The notes under the pieces: model-generated
Told to the model about the DNA's origin: nothing
Database searches by the model: none
Seen by the model: the letters and a program-made list of their open reading frames with translations, nothing else
Position numbers and translations under genes: made by a program
In this document: piece by piece, positions 1 to 7,041 of the stretch
Layout: each line of letters opens with the position of its first letter
Position numbering within the stretch: the stretch's first letter is position 1
Origin: Pseudoruminococcus massiliensis
Lineage (GTDB): Bacteria > Bacillota > Clostridia > Oscillospirales > Acutalibacteraceae
Length of the DNA stretch: 64,000 bases
Direction: 5' to 3'
Assembly (NCBI RefSeq): GCF_900291955.1
Contig: NZ_OLMR01000002.1
Location: 310,001 to 374,000, forward strand

Positions 1-108
1 TGCTGTGCTAGTTGTTGTACCGCCGTTACCGCCACAACCTGCGAATGCACCTGCACACATTAGAGATGCGAGAAGCAACGCTGTGGTCTTTTTTGCCTTA
101 CTTGCCAT
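1..108 (-). CDS. N-terminus of a lipoprotein, probably a solute-binding protein (partial)
   Basis: The gene runs off the left edge and only its first 36 codons are present. The ATG at 108 follows an AGAAGGA ribosome binding site at 6-7 nt. The peptide has a Lys-rich start, a hydrophobic core and a lipobox FAGC, with the lipidated Cys at residue 25. A Gly/Thr/Ser-rich linker follows. This is a type II signal peptide, so the product is tethered to the outer face of the membrane. In this lineage such starts are most often ABC-transporter substrate-binding proteins, but nothing in the visible part proves that. A sigma-A promoter and a structured leader lie just upstream, at 109-296. Confidence 0.75.
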   Translation of the reverse strand, partial: MASKAKKTTALLLASLMCAGAFAGCGGNGGTTTSTA

Positions 109-262
109 TTTAAAATCCTTCTCTCTAAAAAATTTTTGTTTGTTCTGACTTGCATATAAAGCATCTGCTTTATACCTCTCAGCGAGGTATTCGGAGCATA
201 ATAACGAAAATTAACAATTTTGTTTAAATCGCATATACGCTCAGCGAACCCCTCCGCCTCTG
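109..262 (-). promoter_or_regulatory. structured mRNA leader, possible attenuator or riboswitch
   Basis: The predicted leader contains two overlapping hairpins. One has arms ATACCTC/GAGGTAT at 172-190 with a 5-nt loop. The other is a 9-bp inverted repeat TATAAAGCA/TGCTTTATA at 155-174. They share bases 172-174 and cannot both form fully. The 5' end of the transcript (GAGG, then GGAG) could also pair with CTCC and CCTC further down, competing with the first hairpin. It matches no riboswitch class that I recognise, and no clear T-run terminator is visible. Function is inferred from pairing only. Confidence 0.4.
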
Positions 263-267
263 TAGTA

Positions 268-296
268 ATAATAACATATGATTTTGAACTTTGCAA
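268..296 (-). promoter_or_regulatory. sigma-A promoter of the left-edge lipoprotein gene
   Basis: On the minus strand a TTGCAA -35 (291-296) and a TATTAT -10 (268-273) are separated by exactly 17 bp. Transcription should start near 260, giving a leader of about 150 nt before the ATG at 108. Confidence 0.6.
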
Positions 297-679
297 CTAT
301 AAATTGTAATTTTTATTCATATAACTATAAATGGTATCCTAAATTTGTTTAATATTACTCGTTTTTTTATGATTTTTTCCGTTTTGCATAAATTAAATTT
401 CCTGTTTATGTGCATTTTTAATATAATTCTTCCGTAATATTTTGACAAAATTTTGAATAGCTTTTTTATTTTTTGTTAAAAATAGTTCCAGCCAAGAACT
501 ATTTTCCCCATTTTTAGCATTTTTTGGGTTTTTTAATGCTTTTTGACGGCATTTTGCACAAAACGACACTATCATTAAAAAAACTTCCAAAAATTCATAT
601 ATAAATTTGCACATTTTAACCATAATAATATACTACGCAATTATACAATCTTCAAAGTATACAGATTATAAAATATCTT
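297..679. other. AT-rich gap with no supported gene
   Basis: This stretch holds the upstream region of the left-edge lipoprotein gene and the region downstream of ytaF. A minus-strand reading frame of 76 codons at 393-623 lacks a ribosome binding site and is Lys/Asn-rich, as random AT-rich sequence would be. I see no RNA gene or repeat here. Confidence 0.5.
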
Positions 680-1309
680 CTATATAAATAGCCTTATAAC
701 CGCAATAAGTATTATAACAAGTCCTGAAATCCTTGTAAAAATTTCAGATGGTATTCTTTCTATTCCTCTCAGCTTTTTTCCTAAAAATAGACCACAACAA
801 AGAAATATCAACTGAAACGCTCCACATAAACCTGCTGCCGAAATTGCACCTATTCCGCTTACTCCCATAGAAACCCCTGCTCCAATCGAATCTATTGAAA
901 GTGCTGTACCAATATAACAGGCCTCTTTTGAGTCTATTGTATTTGATTTATCAATATCACAAAGAGAAGGCTCTCTTATTATGCTTATAGTTATTCCTAA
1001 AGGCTTTAAGGCCAGTGTTATGCTTTTCCTTTTTGGTTTTTTATTTCTGGCAAAGCTCCCAAAAATTATATAAATACCAAGTATACATAACATTCCACAG
1101 CCAATATATCTTGCCACTTCTTGGCTTATAAATCTTGCCAAAGCTTCACCACAGAATATTGAAATACCCATAATAAGTACAGAAATTGCACAAATTATCA
1201 GTCTCGATTTCCAAGAGGCCTTTATTCCACCTAATGCACAACTTGTTCCAATTGTAAATGCATCTATTGAAAGTGACATTGATAGTAAGAGCAATCCAAA
1301 TATTTCCAT
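680..1309 (-). CDS. ytaF: sporulation membrane protein YtaF (MntP-like)
   Basis: This is a 209-residue polytopic membrane protein of the YtaF/MntP fold. Two homologous three-helix halves each carry a conserved LS(I)DA/ALSIDSIGAG-type motif, near residues 11-18 and 136-145. The cytoplasmic linker has the hallmark run KPLGITI, IR.P and D.DKS...KEA. MntP proteins export Mn2+. YtaF is a related family found in endospore formers whose substrate is not established. The ATG follows a GGGGGGTAGG-type ribosome binding site. It stands alone, divergent from rny, and is full length for the family. Confidence 0.85.
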   Translation of the reverse strand: MEIFGLLLLSMSLSIDAFTIGTSCALGGIKASWKSRLIICAISVLIMGISIFCGEALARFISQEVARYIGCGMLCILGIYIIFGSFARNKKPKRKSITLALKPLGITISIIREPSLCDIDKSNTIDSKEACYIGTALSIDSIGAGVSMGVSGIGAISAAGLCGAFQLIFLCCGLFLGKKLRGIERIPSEIFTRISGLVIILIAVIRLFI

Positions 1310-1484
1310 AGCCTACCCCCCTAAATAGCTACTCTTACTATAATATGAATTTTACCAATTTCTCGCCATTCATAGGCTCAATATACTTCTTCAAAGCTTT
1401 TAAGTTTTAAAGCTGTCTTATTTGTAAAAAATAATAACCAAATTTATACAGCAATTTTATACTTTAAATGCGATTGTAAATCGC

Positions 1485-1513
1485 TTGACAATTTATATAT
1501 CACCGTTTAAAAT
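1485..1513 (+). promoter_or_regulatory. sigma-A promoter upstream of rny
   Basis: A consensus TTGACA (1485-1490) and TAAAAT (1508-1513) are spaced by 17 bp. Transcription should start near 1520, about 390 nt before the rny start codon. Confidence 0.65.
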
Positions 1514-1907
1514 AATACTTAGGGTAGTTTGTCAACTATCCCTATAACGGTTCTGCTGTTATACTATTTTTCTGCCGAAAGGCTGTTATTATATATATTA
1601 AATGATGATAAGATTCCACATTATTGGGTTATAATAGTTCTTAACTCAAAAAATGATTTTCGAATTCATATATTTTTCCGTAAAAGAATTTATTGCGGTG
1701 AATAGATATATTTTCTGAGCCTTAATAATCTGTTTAGAAATAATGTGCTGATGTAGGGGATTAGTGCGTTATTATGAAGTATCACGACTTTTCGGACTGA
1801 TTTTATAATACTCAGATTAAAAATTTTATAAAATATAATAGCGGCACTTCCTCGGCAACTGACATAATTTTGAAATACTAAAGATTAAAAAGGAGGTGCC
1901 TATAACT
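1514..1907 (+). other. long 5' leader of rny, or a small RNA
   Basis: About 390 nt lie between the strong promoter and the rny start codon with no open frame worth calling. Near the 5' end is a hairpin with arms AGGG/CCCT and TAG/CTA, interrupted by one bulge. No T-run terminator is visible before rny, so read-through into rny is the simplest reading. RNase Y genes elsewhere can be feedback-regulated, but nothing here demonstrates that. Confidence 0.35.
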
Positions 1908-3461
1908 ATGGATTTATGGTTGGCGATTGTACTTATTATAGTTTTTGCTGTAATAGCCGGCATAGTAGCTTTTTACGCCGGAATAAACTATCGTAAAAAG
2001 GTTGCAGAAAGCCAAATCGGTTCTGCTGAAAAGGAAGCTGAGCGTATAGTCGAGGCTGCTAAAGAATCCGCAGAAGCCAAAAAGAAAGAATCCATACTTG
2101 AAGGTAAGGATGAAATCCATCGTTTGCGTAATGAAGCAGACAAAGAACTTAACGAACGCAGAAGAGAGATTCAGCGTCAGGAACGCAGAATACAACAAAA
2201 AGAGGAAACTCTCGAAAAGAAAATGACAAGCCTTGAGGCTAAGGACGAAACTCTTAACAAAAAACTCAAGGGGGCTGATGATAAGCTCGCTGAGGCTGAA
2301 AAGGTCAAAACGGCTCAGATAGAGGTTCTCGAAACAATATCTAAGTTTACTTCAGAGCAGGCAAAGGATTATTTGCTCAAAACACTTGAAAATGAGCTTG
2401 TTCACGAAAAATCTGTTAAGGTTCTTGATTACGAACAGAAAACTCGTGACGAATGCGAAAAAAAGGCAAGAGAGATTATTTCACTTGCTATTCAGCGTGT
2501 TGCGGCTGACCATGTTACAGAAGCAACAGTATCTGTTGTTCCACTGCCAAATGATGAGATGAAGGGCAGAATTATCGGTCGTGAGGGAAGAAATATCAGA
2601 GCGATAGAAACTCTCACAGGCGTTGACCTTATTATTGATGATACACCTGAGGCTATCACACTTTCTTGCTTTGAACCTGTAAGACGAGAAATAGCAAGAG
2701 TTATGCTTGAAAAGCTGATTTCTGATGGAAGAATCCACCCTGCAAGAATTGAAGAAATGTATGAAAAGGCTCGCAGAGAGGTTGAAAATACCATCAAGGA
2801 AGAGGGCGAAAGAGCTGTTATTGAGGCTGGCGTAAACGGAATACACCCTGAGCTTATTAAGCTGCTTGGCAGACTTCGTTACCGCACAAGCTATGGACAG
2901 AATGTTCTTAACCACTCGCTTGAAGTTGCATATCTTGCTGGTATCATGGCTTCGGAGCTTGGTCTTGACCCGACACTTGCTCGCCGAGCAGGACTTCTTC
3001 ATGATATTGGCAAGGCTCTCGACCACGAGATTGAGGGTTCTCATGTTGAGATTGGTGTTGATGTTGCCCGCAAGTATAAAGAGAGCGAAACAGTTGTTCA
3101 TGCTATTCATGCTCACCACGGAGATGTTGAGGCTAAAACGGTTATTGCTTGTATCGTTCAGGCAGCTGATGCCATTTCCGCTGCAAGACCTGGTGCAAGA
3201 CGAGAAAACCTCGAAAACTACATTAAGCGTCTTGAAAAGCTTGAAGAAATCGCATCAAGCTTTGATGGTGTTGAGCGTAGCTTTGCAATTCAGGCTGGTA
3301 GAGAAATCAGAATCATTGTTAAGCCTGAAAAGATTAAGGACGACCAGATGGTTCTTCTCGCAAGAGATATTTGCCGTAAGATTGAGTCTGATGTTGAATA
3401 TCCAGGACAAATTAAGGTTAATATCATAAGAGAAAGCCGAGCATTCGATTACGCAAAGTAA
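1908..3461 (+). CDS. rny: ribonuclease Y
   Basis: RNase Y is the membrane-anchored endoribonuclease that starts mRNA decay in Firmicutes. The 517-residue product shows the family order: an N-terminal transmembrane helix (about residues 5-25), a long charged coiled coil (about 30-200), a KH domain with the [11 protein letters not shown] loop, and an HD domain with catalytic His-Asp in LLHDIGKA. Length is typical. I chose the ATG at 1908, which follows AGGAGGTG at 1891-1898. A GTG at 1896 lies inside that ribosome binding site and is rejected. A hairpin terminator follows. It is preceded by a long leader and its own promoter. Confidence 0.97.
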   Translation: MDLWLAIVLIIVFAVIAGIVAFYAGINYRKKVAESQIGSAEKEAERIVEAAKESAEAKKKESILEGKDEIHRLRNEADKELNERRREIQRQERRIQQKEETLEKKMTSLEAKDETLNKKLKGADDKLAEAEKVKTAQIEVLETISKFTSEQAKDYLLKTLENELVHEKSVKVLDYEQKTRDECEKKAREIISLAIQRVAADHVTEATVSVVPLPNDEMKGRIIGREGRNIRAIETLTGVDLIIDDTPEAITLSCFEPVRREIARVMLEKLISDGRIHPARIEEMYEKARREVENTIKEEGERAVIEAGVNGIHPELIKLLGRLRYRTSYGQNVLNHSLEVAYLAGIMASELGLDPTLARRAGLLHDIGKALDHEIEGSHVEIGVDVARKYKESETVVHAIHAHHGDVEAKTVIACIVQAADAISAARPGARRENLENYIKRLEKLEEIASSFDGVERSFAIQAGREIRIIVKPEKIKDDQMVLLARDICRKIESDVEYPGQIKVNIIRESRAFDYAK

Positions 3462-3476
3462 AATAATATAAACTAT

Positions 3477-3515
3477 AAAAACGGTAAAGCCTAATTTTGG
3501 CTTTACCGTTTTTTT
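3477..3515 (+). terminator. Rho-independent terminator after rny
   Basis: An 11-bp perfect stem, ACGGTAAAGCC with GGCTTTACCGT around a 7-nt loop (3481-3509), is extended by A/T pairs and ends in a run of T. It sits between convergent genes and can act in both directions. Confidence 0.9.
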
Positions 3516-3543
3516 GTGTTTTAAGTAGATATATTGAAATTTA

Positions 3544-4650
3544 TTAATCTTCGCCACCATTTATTTCATTGAGGTCAAGGTCGTAGGTTGTTACTGTATC
3601 CCAATCTCTACGAATAACAATTTCGGCTGTGAGGTCGGTATTATTATACAAGATTGACCATTGAGTGTTGCTGGTTATATCATCTTTGCTTGGTTTTTGT
3701 GATGCGGCCTTAAGTGCGTCCCACGCAACTTTGTTTGTGATTTTGCCCTCATTTTTGTTGAAAATTTCTTCCATAGCATCATATCTTTCCTTGCCATGAC
3801 CGTAATTTTCGTTGTGTTGATTTGGCTTTACCTTATCCTTATACATTTCAAAGAAGTTTGTTACAGCACGAGCAGGTGTTGCAACAAGCTTTCTTTCGCT
3901 ATCAAGGCTATACTCGATTACTCTTCCGTCACCGCTTGAGTCTGTTATATAAAAATGATAATCTCGACCACTACTTGCCATCATATCATAGTTTTTTAGA
4001 AGTTCGACAGCTTCCTCAGTAGATGCGGCTTTATCAAGCACTAATCTTATGGCTAAGGTTGTAGCAATGGTTGGTTTACCAGTATTTTGCTTGGTCGGTT
4101 CGCTATCGAGAGTAAGAACAGCGATAGATACACCTTTTTCATTCATTCCGTCTAAGCATACAAATGGTGCGGTAAGGCAGGCAAGTCGGGATTTGAGGCT
4201 TGCATCAGCAGTATTTGCAGAAATATTATCAAGAGCAGCAAAGGCGACTGACTTATATCCATCTTTTGGAGTTGAATAAACAAGCATTGCTGAACTATCA
4301 TTTTTGAAATCGTAATTTCTGCCCATAAGGTTATTATTGTCGGTATCCTTAACGCTGAAAGCACTGCAACCAAAATCGGGAACTTCAATATGTACTGGCA
4401 AAAGTGGCAAAGCTTCTTTTGTTACAGCGTCAACAAAGGACTGATTATCAGTTATACCATAATTTATGATGTTTTCAATACTGTAATCATATTTAATATC
4501 CATACGGTAGAGGTTATATTCATCATATGCTGTGATTTTTTGAATAGTTGCCGATGTTTGGAATCTTGTGAAATAGATAGTTGTAAAAACAATAGCAACT
4601 ACAACTATAAGTGCAGCTAAAATAAGGAGCGTCCTTTTTAATATTTTCAT
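3544..4650 (-). CDS. Ntn-hydrolase of the choloylglycine/acyltransferase superfamily, membrane-anchored
   Basis: The 368-residue protein starts with an uncleaved-looking signal anchor (residues 5-27). A linear amide C-N hydrolase domain follows, with the candidate catalytic nucleophile Cys95 in DFGCSAFS and then GRNYDF at about 110-115. This resembles the choloylglycine hydrolase/penicillin acylase-type Ntn family. The Cys is internal to the encoded chain, so either the protein needs processing to expose it or the enzyme departs from the classic N-terminal mechanism. The start at 4650 is set by GGAGGAAA; a longer frame would begin inside the upstream TetR gene. It directly follows that regulator and is probably co-transcribed. 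Substrate is unknown. Confidence 0.75.
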   Translation of the reverse strand: MKILKRTLLILAALIVVVAIVFTTIYFTRFQTSATIQKITAYDEYNLYRMDIKYDYSIENIINYGITDNQSFVDAVTKEALPLLPVHIEVPDFGCSAFSVKDTDNNNLMGRNYDFKNDSSAMLVYSTPKDGYKSVAFAALDNISANTADASLKSRLACLTAPFVCLDGMNEKGVSIAVLTLDSEPTKQNTGKPTIATTLAIRLVLDKAASTEEAVELLKNYDMMASSGRDYHFYITDSSGDGRVIEYSLDSERKLVATPARAVTNFFEMYKDKVKPNQHNENYGHGKERYDAMEEIFNKNEGKITNKVAWDALKAASQKPSKDDITSNTQWSILYNNTDLTAEIVIRRDWDTVTTYDLDLNEINGGED

Positions 4651-4651
4651 C

Positions 4652-5347
4652 TTATTTCCTCCATTCAGTATTAAAAGTGAAATCAAATTTCATTGCTAAT
4701 GCAATAAAAAGCTTTTGCATTACTTGATTGGCTATATGGCGAATATCAAGGCTTGATATATAGCTAAGGATTTGTTGCTGTTCATCATCAGGAACAGCAT
4801 AGACAGTCATACTCATAGCAAGAAAGCGTTGAATCTTTTTTTCGAGTGTGAAATATTTATCGCAATGCTTTGCCATATATCCACACATAATTCCTGATGA
4901 GCCAATTTCAAGCTCATAAAAATCGCTTTCTTCGTAGTCTGGAAGATAAGTGCCAAATATTTTATGCAATTCAGTAGATGTATGTTGATGAATATATTCT
5001 ATGGTCTGACTATTTGAATATGCTTCTATATAAATATCACGAAGGTTTTCGTTTAATTCTGCTAAGGCAATTTGAATAGATGTTTCTACGGCGTATATAA
5101 GTACAGGATTTGAGGTTTTGGCTATTGTTCTTGCCATACCGAATTGATTTTCAAACATAAATTCAACTAAATCCATAAGTACACCGTCTTTTGTGTGAAA
5201 AATATTTTGAAATGTACTGCTTGTAACATCGGCTTCTCTTAATATTTCTGCTAATGTGGTATTATGATAACCTTTCTCTATGAAAAGCTTTACACAAGCG
5301 GATAGTATTCGTCTTTTTGAGTCTTCCTTATCATATCTTCGAGCCAT
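4652..5347 (-). CDS. TetR/AcrR-family transcriptional regulator
   Basis: The 231-residue protein has an N-terminal TetR helix-turn-helix. RRILSACVKLFIEKGYHNTTLAEILREADVTSSTFQNIF is split here as RRILSACVKLFIEKGYHNTT plus the recognition helix around residues 30-50. A variable ligand-binding domain follows. I start it at the ATG at 5347, because the longer frame would begin inside a 26-bp palindrome that overlaps the promoter. The Ntn-hydrolase gene begins one base past its stop codon. Autoregulation through that palindrome is inferred from position. Confidence 0.85.
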   Translation of the reverse strand: MARRYDKEDSKRRILSACVKLFIEKGYHNTTLAEILREADVTSSTFQNIFHTKDGVLMDLVEFMFENQFGMARTIAKTSNPVLIYAVETSIQIALAELNENLRDIYIEAYSNSQTIEYIHQHTSTELHKIFGTYLPDYEESDFYELEIGSSGIMCGYMAKHCDKYFTLEKKIQRFLAMSMTVYAVPDDEQQQILSYISSLDIRHIANQVMQKLFIALAMKFDFTFNTEWRK

Positions 5348-5368
5348 TTTAATCACTGCTTTCTGATA

Positions 5369-5394
5369 TATAATTGGTTTATAAACCAATTATA
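5369..5394 (-). promoter_or_regulatory. 26-bp palindromic operator over the tetR promoter
   Basis: A perfect palindrome centred between 5381 and 5382 (half-site AATTGGTTTA) covers a minus-strand TATAAT -10 at 5389-5394. A plausible TTGCGA -35 lies 18 bp further upstream at 5413-5418. It is 21 bp upstream of the TetR start codon. This is the expected layout for an autorepressing TetR protein. Confidence 0.75.
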
Positions 5395-5506
5395 ACATAA
5401 AAGCTGAGTTTTCGCAAGATGTATAATAATAAAATTAACTTTAATAAAATATAGTAAATATCTAACAAAAAATCAAATTTAAAATTCCTCTTAATTTTTT
5501 TGTAAG

Positions 5507-5539
5507 CTTAAAGTAAATTTAAGGCAGGACAATTATTAT
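5507..5539 (+). promoter_or_regulatory. putative activator site and -10 of the VTC operon
   Basis: A perfect inverted repeat CTTAAA-N5-TTTAAG (5507-5523) occupies the place where a -35 should be relative to a TATTAT at 5534-5539. No acceptable -35 is present, which suggests an activator-dependent promoter. The regulator is not identifiable here. Confidence 0.4.
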
Positions 5540-5582
5540 ATAGACATAGAAAACAAACCAACCTATTAGGAGATGAGATATT

Positions 5583-6320
5583 ATGAGCCAATTCCAAAGT
5601 ATCTTTAAAAGATATGAGAAAAAATATATTCTCACATCTCGGCAAAAACAAAAAATCCTTGAAACTGCAAAGCTGTATCTCGCAAAGGATAAATATTTTC
5701 ATAGCACTATTTGCAGTATATATTATGATACCCCGTCAAGATTAATGATTCGCAACTCTATTGAAAAGCCTATATATAAAGAAAAATTAAGACTTCGCAG
5801 TTATGGTACACCAAGTGCTGATGATAAGGTTTTCATAGAGCTAAAGAAAAAATATCGTGGTGTAGTTTATAAACGCCGTACAGCTATGACACTTCGTGAG
5901 GCGGAAATGTTTCTTTCTGGTAAGCTTTTGCCGAAAACACAGATTGAAAAAGAGCTTGCATGGGCATTGAAATATTACGAAGGCATAGAACCAGCAATGT
6001 TTGTAAGCTATGAGAGGGATTCTTATTGCGGTATTCAAGATTCAACCTTGAGAATTACCTTTGATAGTAACCCACTTATCAGAGAAGAAAAGCTTTCATT
6101 AGCTGACGGAATATGGGGAGAAACAATTCTTCAGGACGGGCTTTATATTATGGAAGTTAAAACACCATATGCAATGCCACTTTGGCTTGCAGATGAGTTA
6201 GATAGATTAAAAATTTTTCCGTCGTCATTTTCTAAGTATGGTACGGGATACATAAATTCATTGAAAAAACAAAATACATCTGAACTTGAAAAGGTTCAAG
6301 AAATTAAAAAATTAGCATAA
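5583..6320 (+). CDS. VTC-domain polyphosphate polymerase-like protein
   Basis: The 245-residue soluble protein is a stand-alone VTC domain, the catalytic tunnel fold of eukaryotic VTC4 that makes polyphosphate from ATP. The basic and acidic strands expected to line the tunnel are visible: FKRYEKKYIL near the start, YKEKLRLRSYG (about 62-72), FIELKKKYRGVVYKRR (about 82-97), LRITFD (about 150), IMEVK (about 185) and FSKYGTGY near the C-terminus. It opens a three-gene operon with a DUF4956 membrane protein 12 bp downstream. Bacterial stand-alone VTC proteins are mostly untested, so polymer synthesis is a family-level inference. Confidence 0.85.
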   Translation: MSQFQSIFKRYEKKYILTSRQKQKILETAKLYLAKDKYFHSTICSIYYDTPSRLMIRNSIEKPIYKEKLRLRSYGTPSADDKVFIELKKKYRGVVYKRRTAMTLREAEMFLSGKLLPKTQIEKELAWALKYYEGIEPAMFVSYERDSYCGIQDSTLRITFDSNPLIREEKLSLADGIWGETILQDGLYIMEVKTPYAMPLWLADELDRLKIFPSSFSKYGTGYINSLKKQNTSELEKVQEIKKLA

Positions 6321-6332
6321 GGAGAGATTATA

Positions 6333-7016
6333 ATGGATATTTTTAACAGCGTATTATCAAATCAGTCAACAGCAAGTTTTACAGAGGGTTTATTCTTCCT
6401 TTGTATGGGTGCATCAATAGCTTTTGGATTGATTATTGCATTTGTTTATTCCTTCAGAAATTCAACTTCAAAAAGCTTTGTTATGACGCTTGCTCTGCTT
6501 CCTGCAATCGTACAAGTAGTTATAATGCTTGTGAATGGCAGTATCGGTGCGGGAATTGCAGTAATGGGAGCTTTCAATTTGGTTCGTTTCCGTTCTGTGC
6601 CAGGAAGTGCAAAGGAAATTTGCAGTATATTCTTAGCAATGGCAGTAGGACTTGCAACAGGTATGGGTTATCTTCTCCTTGCAGGAATTTTGGTTGTTGT
6701 TATTTGTACAATTCAGCTTATCTTTAGCTTTATCAAAATCGGTGATAAGACTTCTGTTAAGAAGGAGCTTAGAATTACTATTCCTGAAAGCTTAGATTAT
6801 ACAGGCGTTTTTGATGAGCTTTTTGAGCAGTATACAAAGTCAAATGAGCTTGTAGAAGTAAAGACTGCAAATATGGGAAGCCTTTATAAGCTTAGATACA
6901 TAGTTATACTTAAAGAGCAGAGCCAAGAAAAGCAATTTATAGATGACCTTCGCTGCAGAAATGGTAATCTTGAAATCTCTTGTTGCAGAGCGGCTTTTAA
7001 TCAAGAAACATTATAA
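6333..7016 (+). CDS. DUF4956 membrane protein
   Basis: The 227-residue protein has about four transmembrane helices in residues 15-135. A conserved short segment GAFNLVRFRSVPGSAKEI links the helices and is diagnostic for DUF4956. A cytosolic C-terminal domain of about 90 residues follows. It is translated from AAGGAGA directly after the VTC gene. The family recurs beside VTC-domain proteins and surface beta-helix or CotH-type proteins in Firmicutes, but its molecular role is not known to me. A partner or channel for the product of the VTC enzyme is a guess from context. Confidence 0.8.
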   Translation: MDIFNSVLSNQSTASFTEGLFFLCMGASIAFGLIIAFVYSFRNSTSKSFVMTLALLPAIVQVVIMLVNGSIGAGIAVMGAFNLVRFRSVPGSAKEICSIFLAMAVGLATGMGYLLLAGILVVVICTIQLIFSFIKIGDKTSVKKELRITIPESLDYTGVFDELFEQYTKSNELVEVKTANMGSLYKLRYIVILKEQSQEKQFIDDLRCRNGNLEISCCRAAFNQETL

Positions 7017-7041
7017 TTTATGATAAAGGAGATTGATTGAA

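Noticed and set aside
393-623. 76-codon minus-strand frame
   Set aside because: No ribosome binding site, Lys/Asn-rich as expected for AT-rich noncoding sequence, and no recognisable motif.
2481-3119. 212-codon minus-strand frame inside rny
   Set aside because: Antisense shadow of the RNase Y gene, which has all its domain motifs on the other strand.
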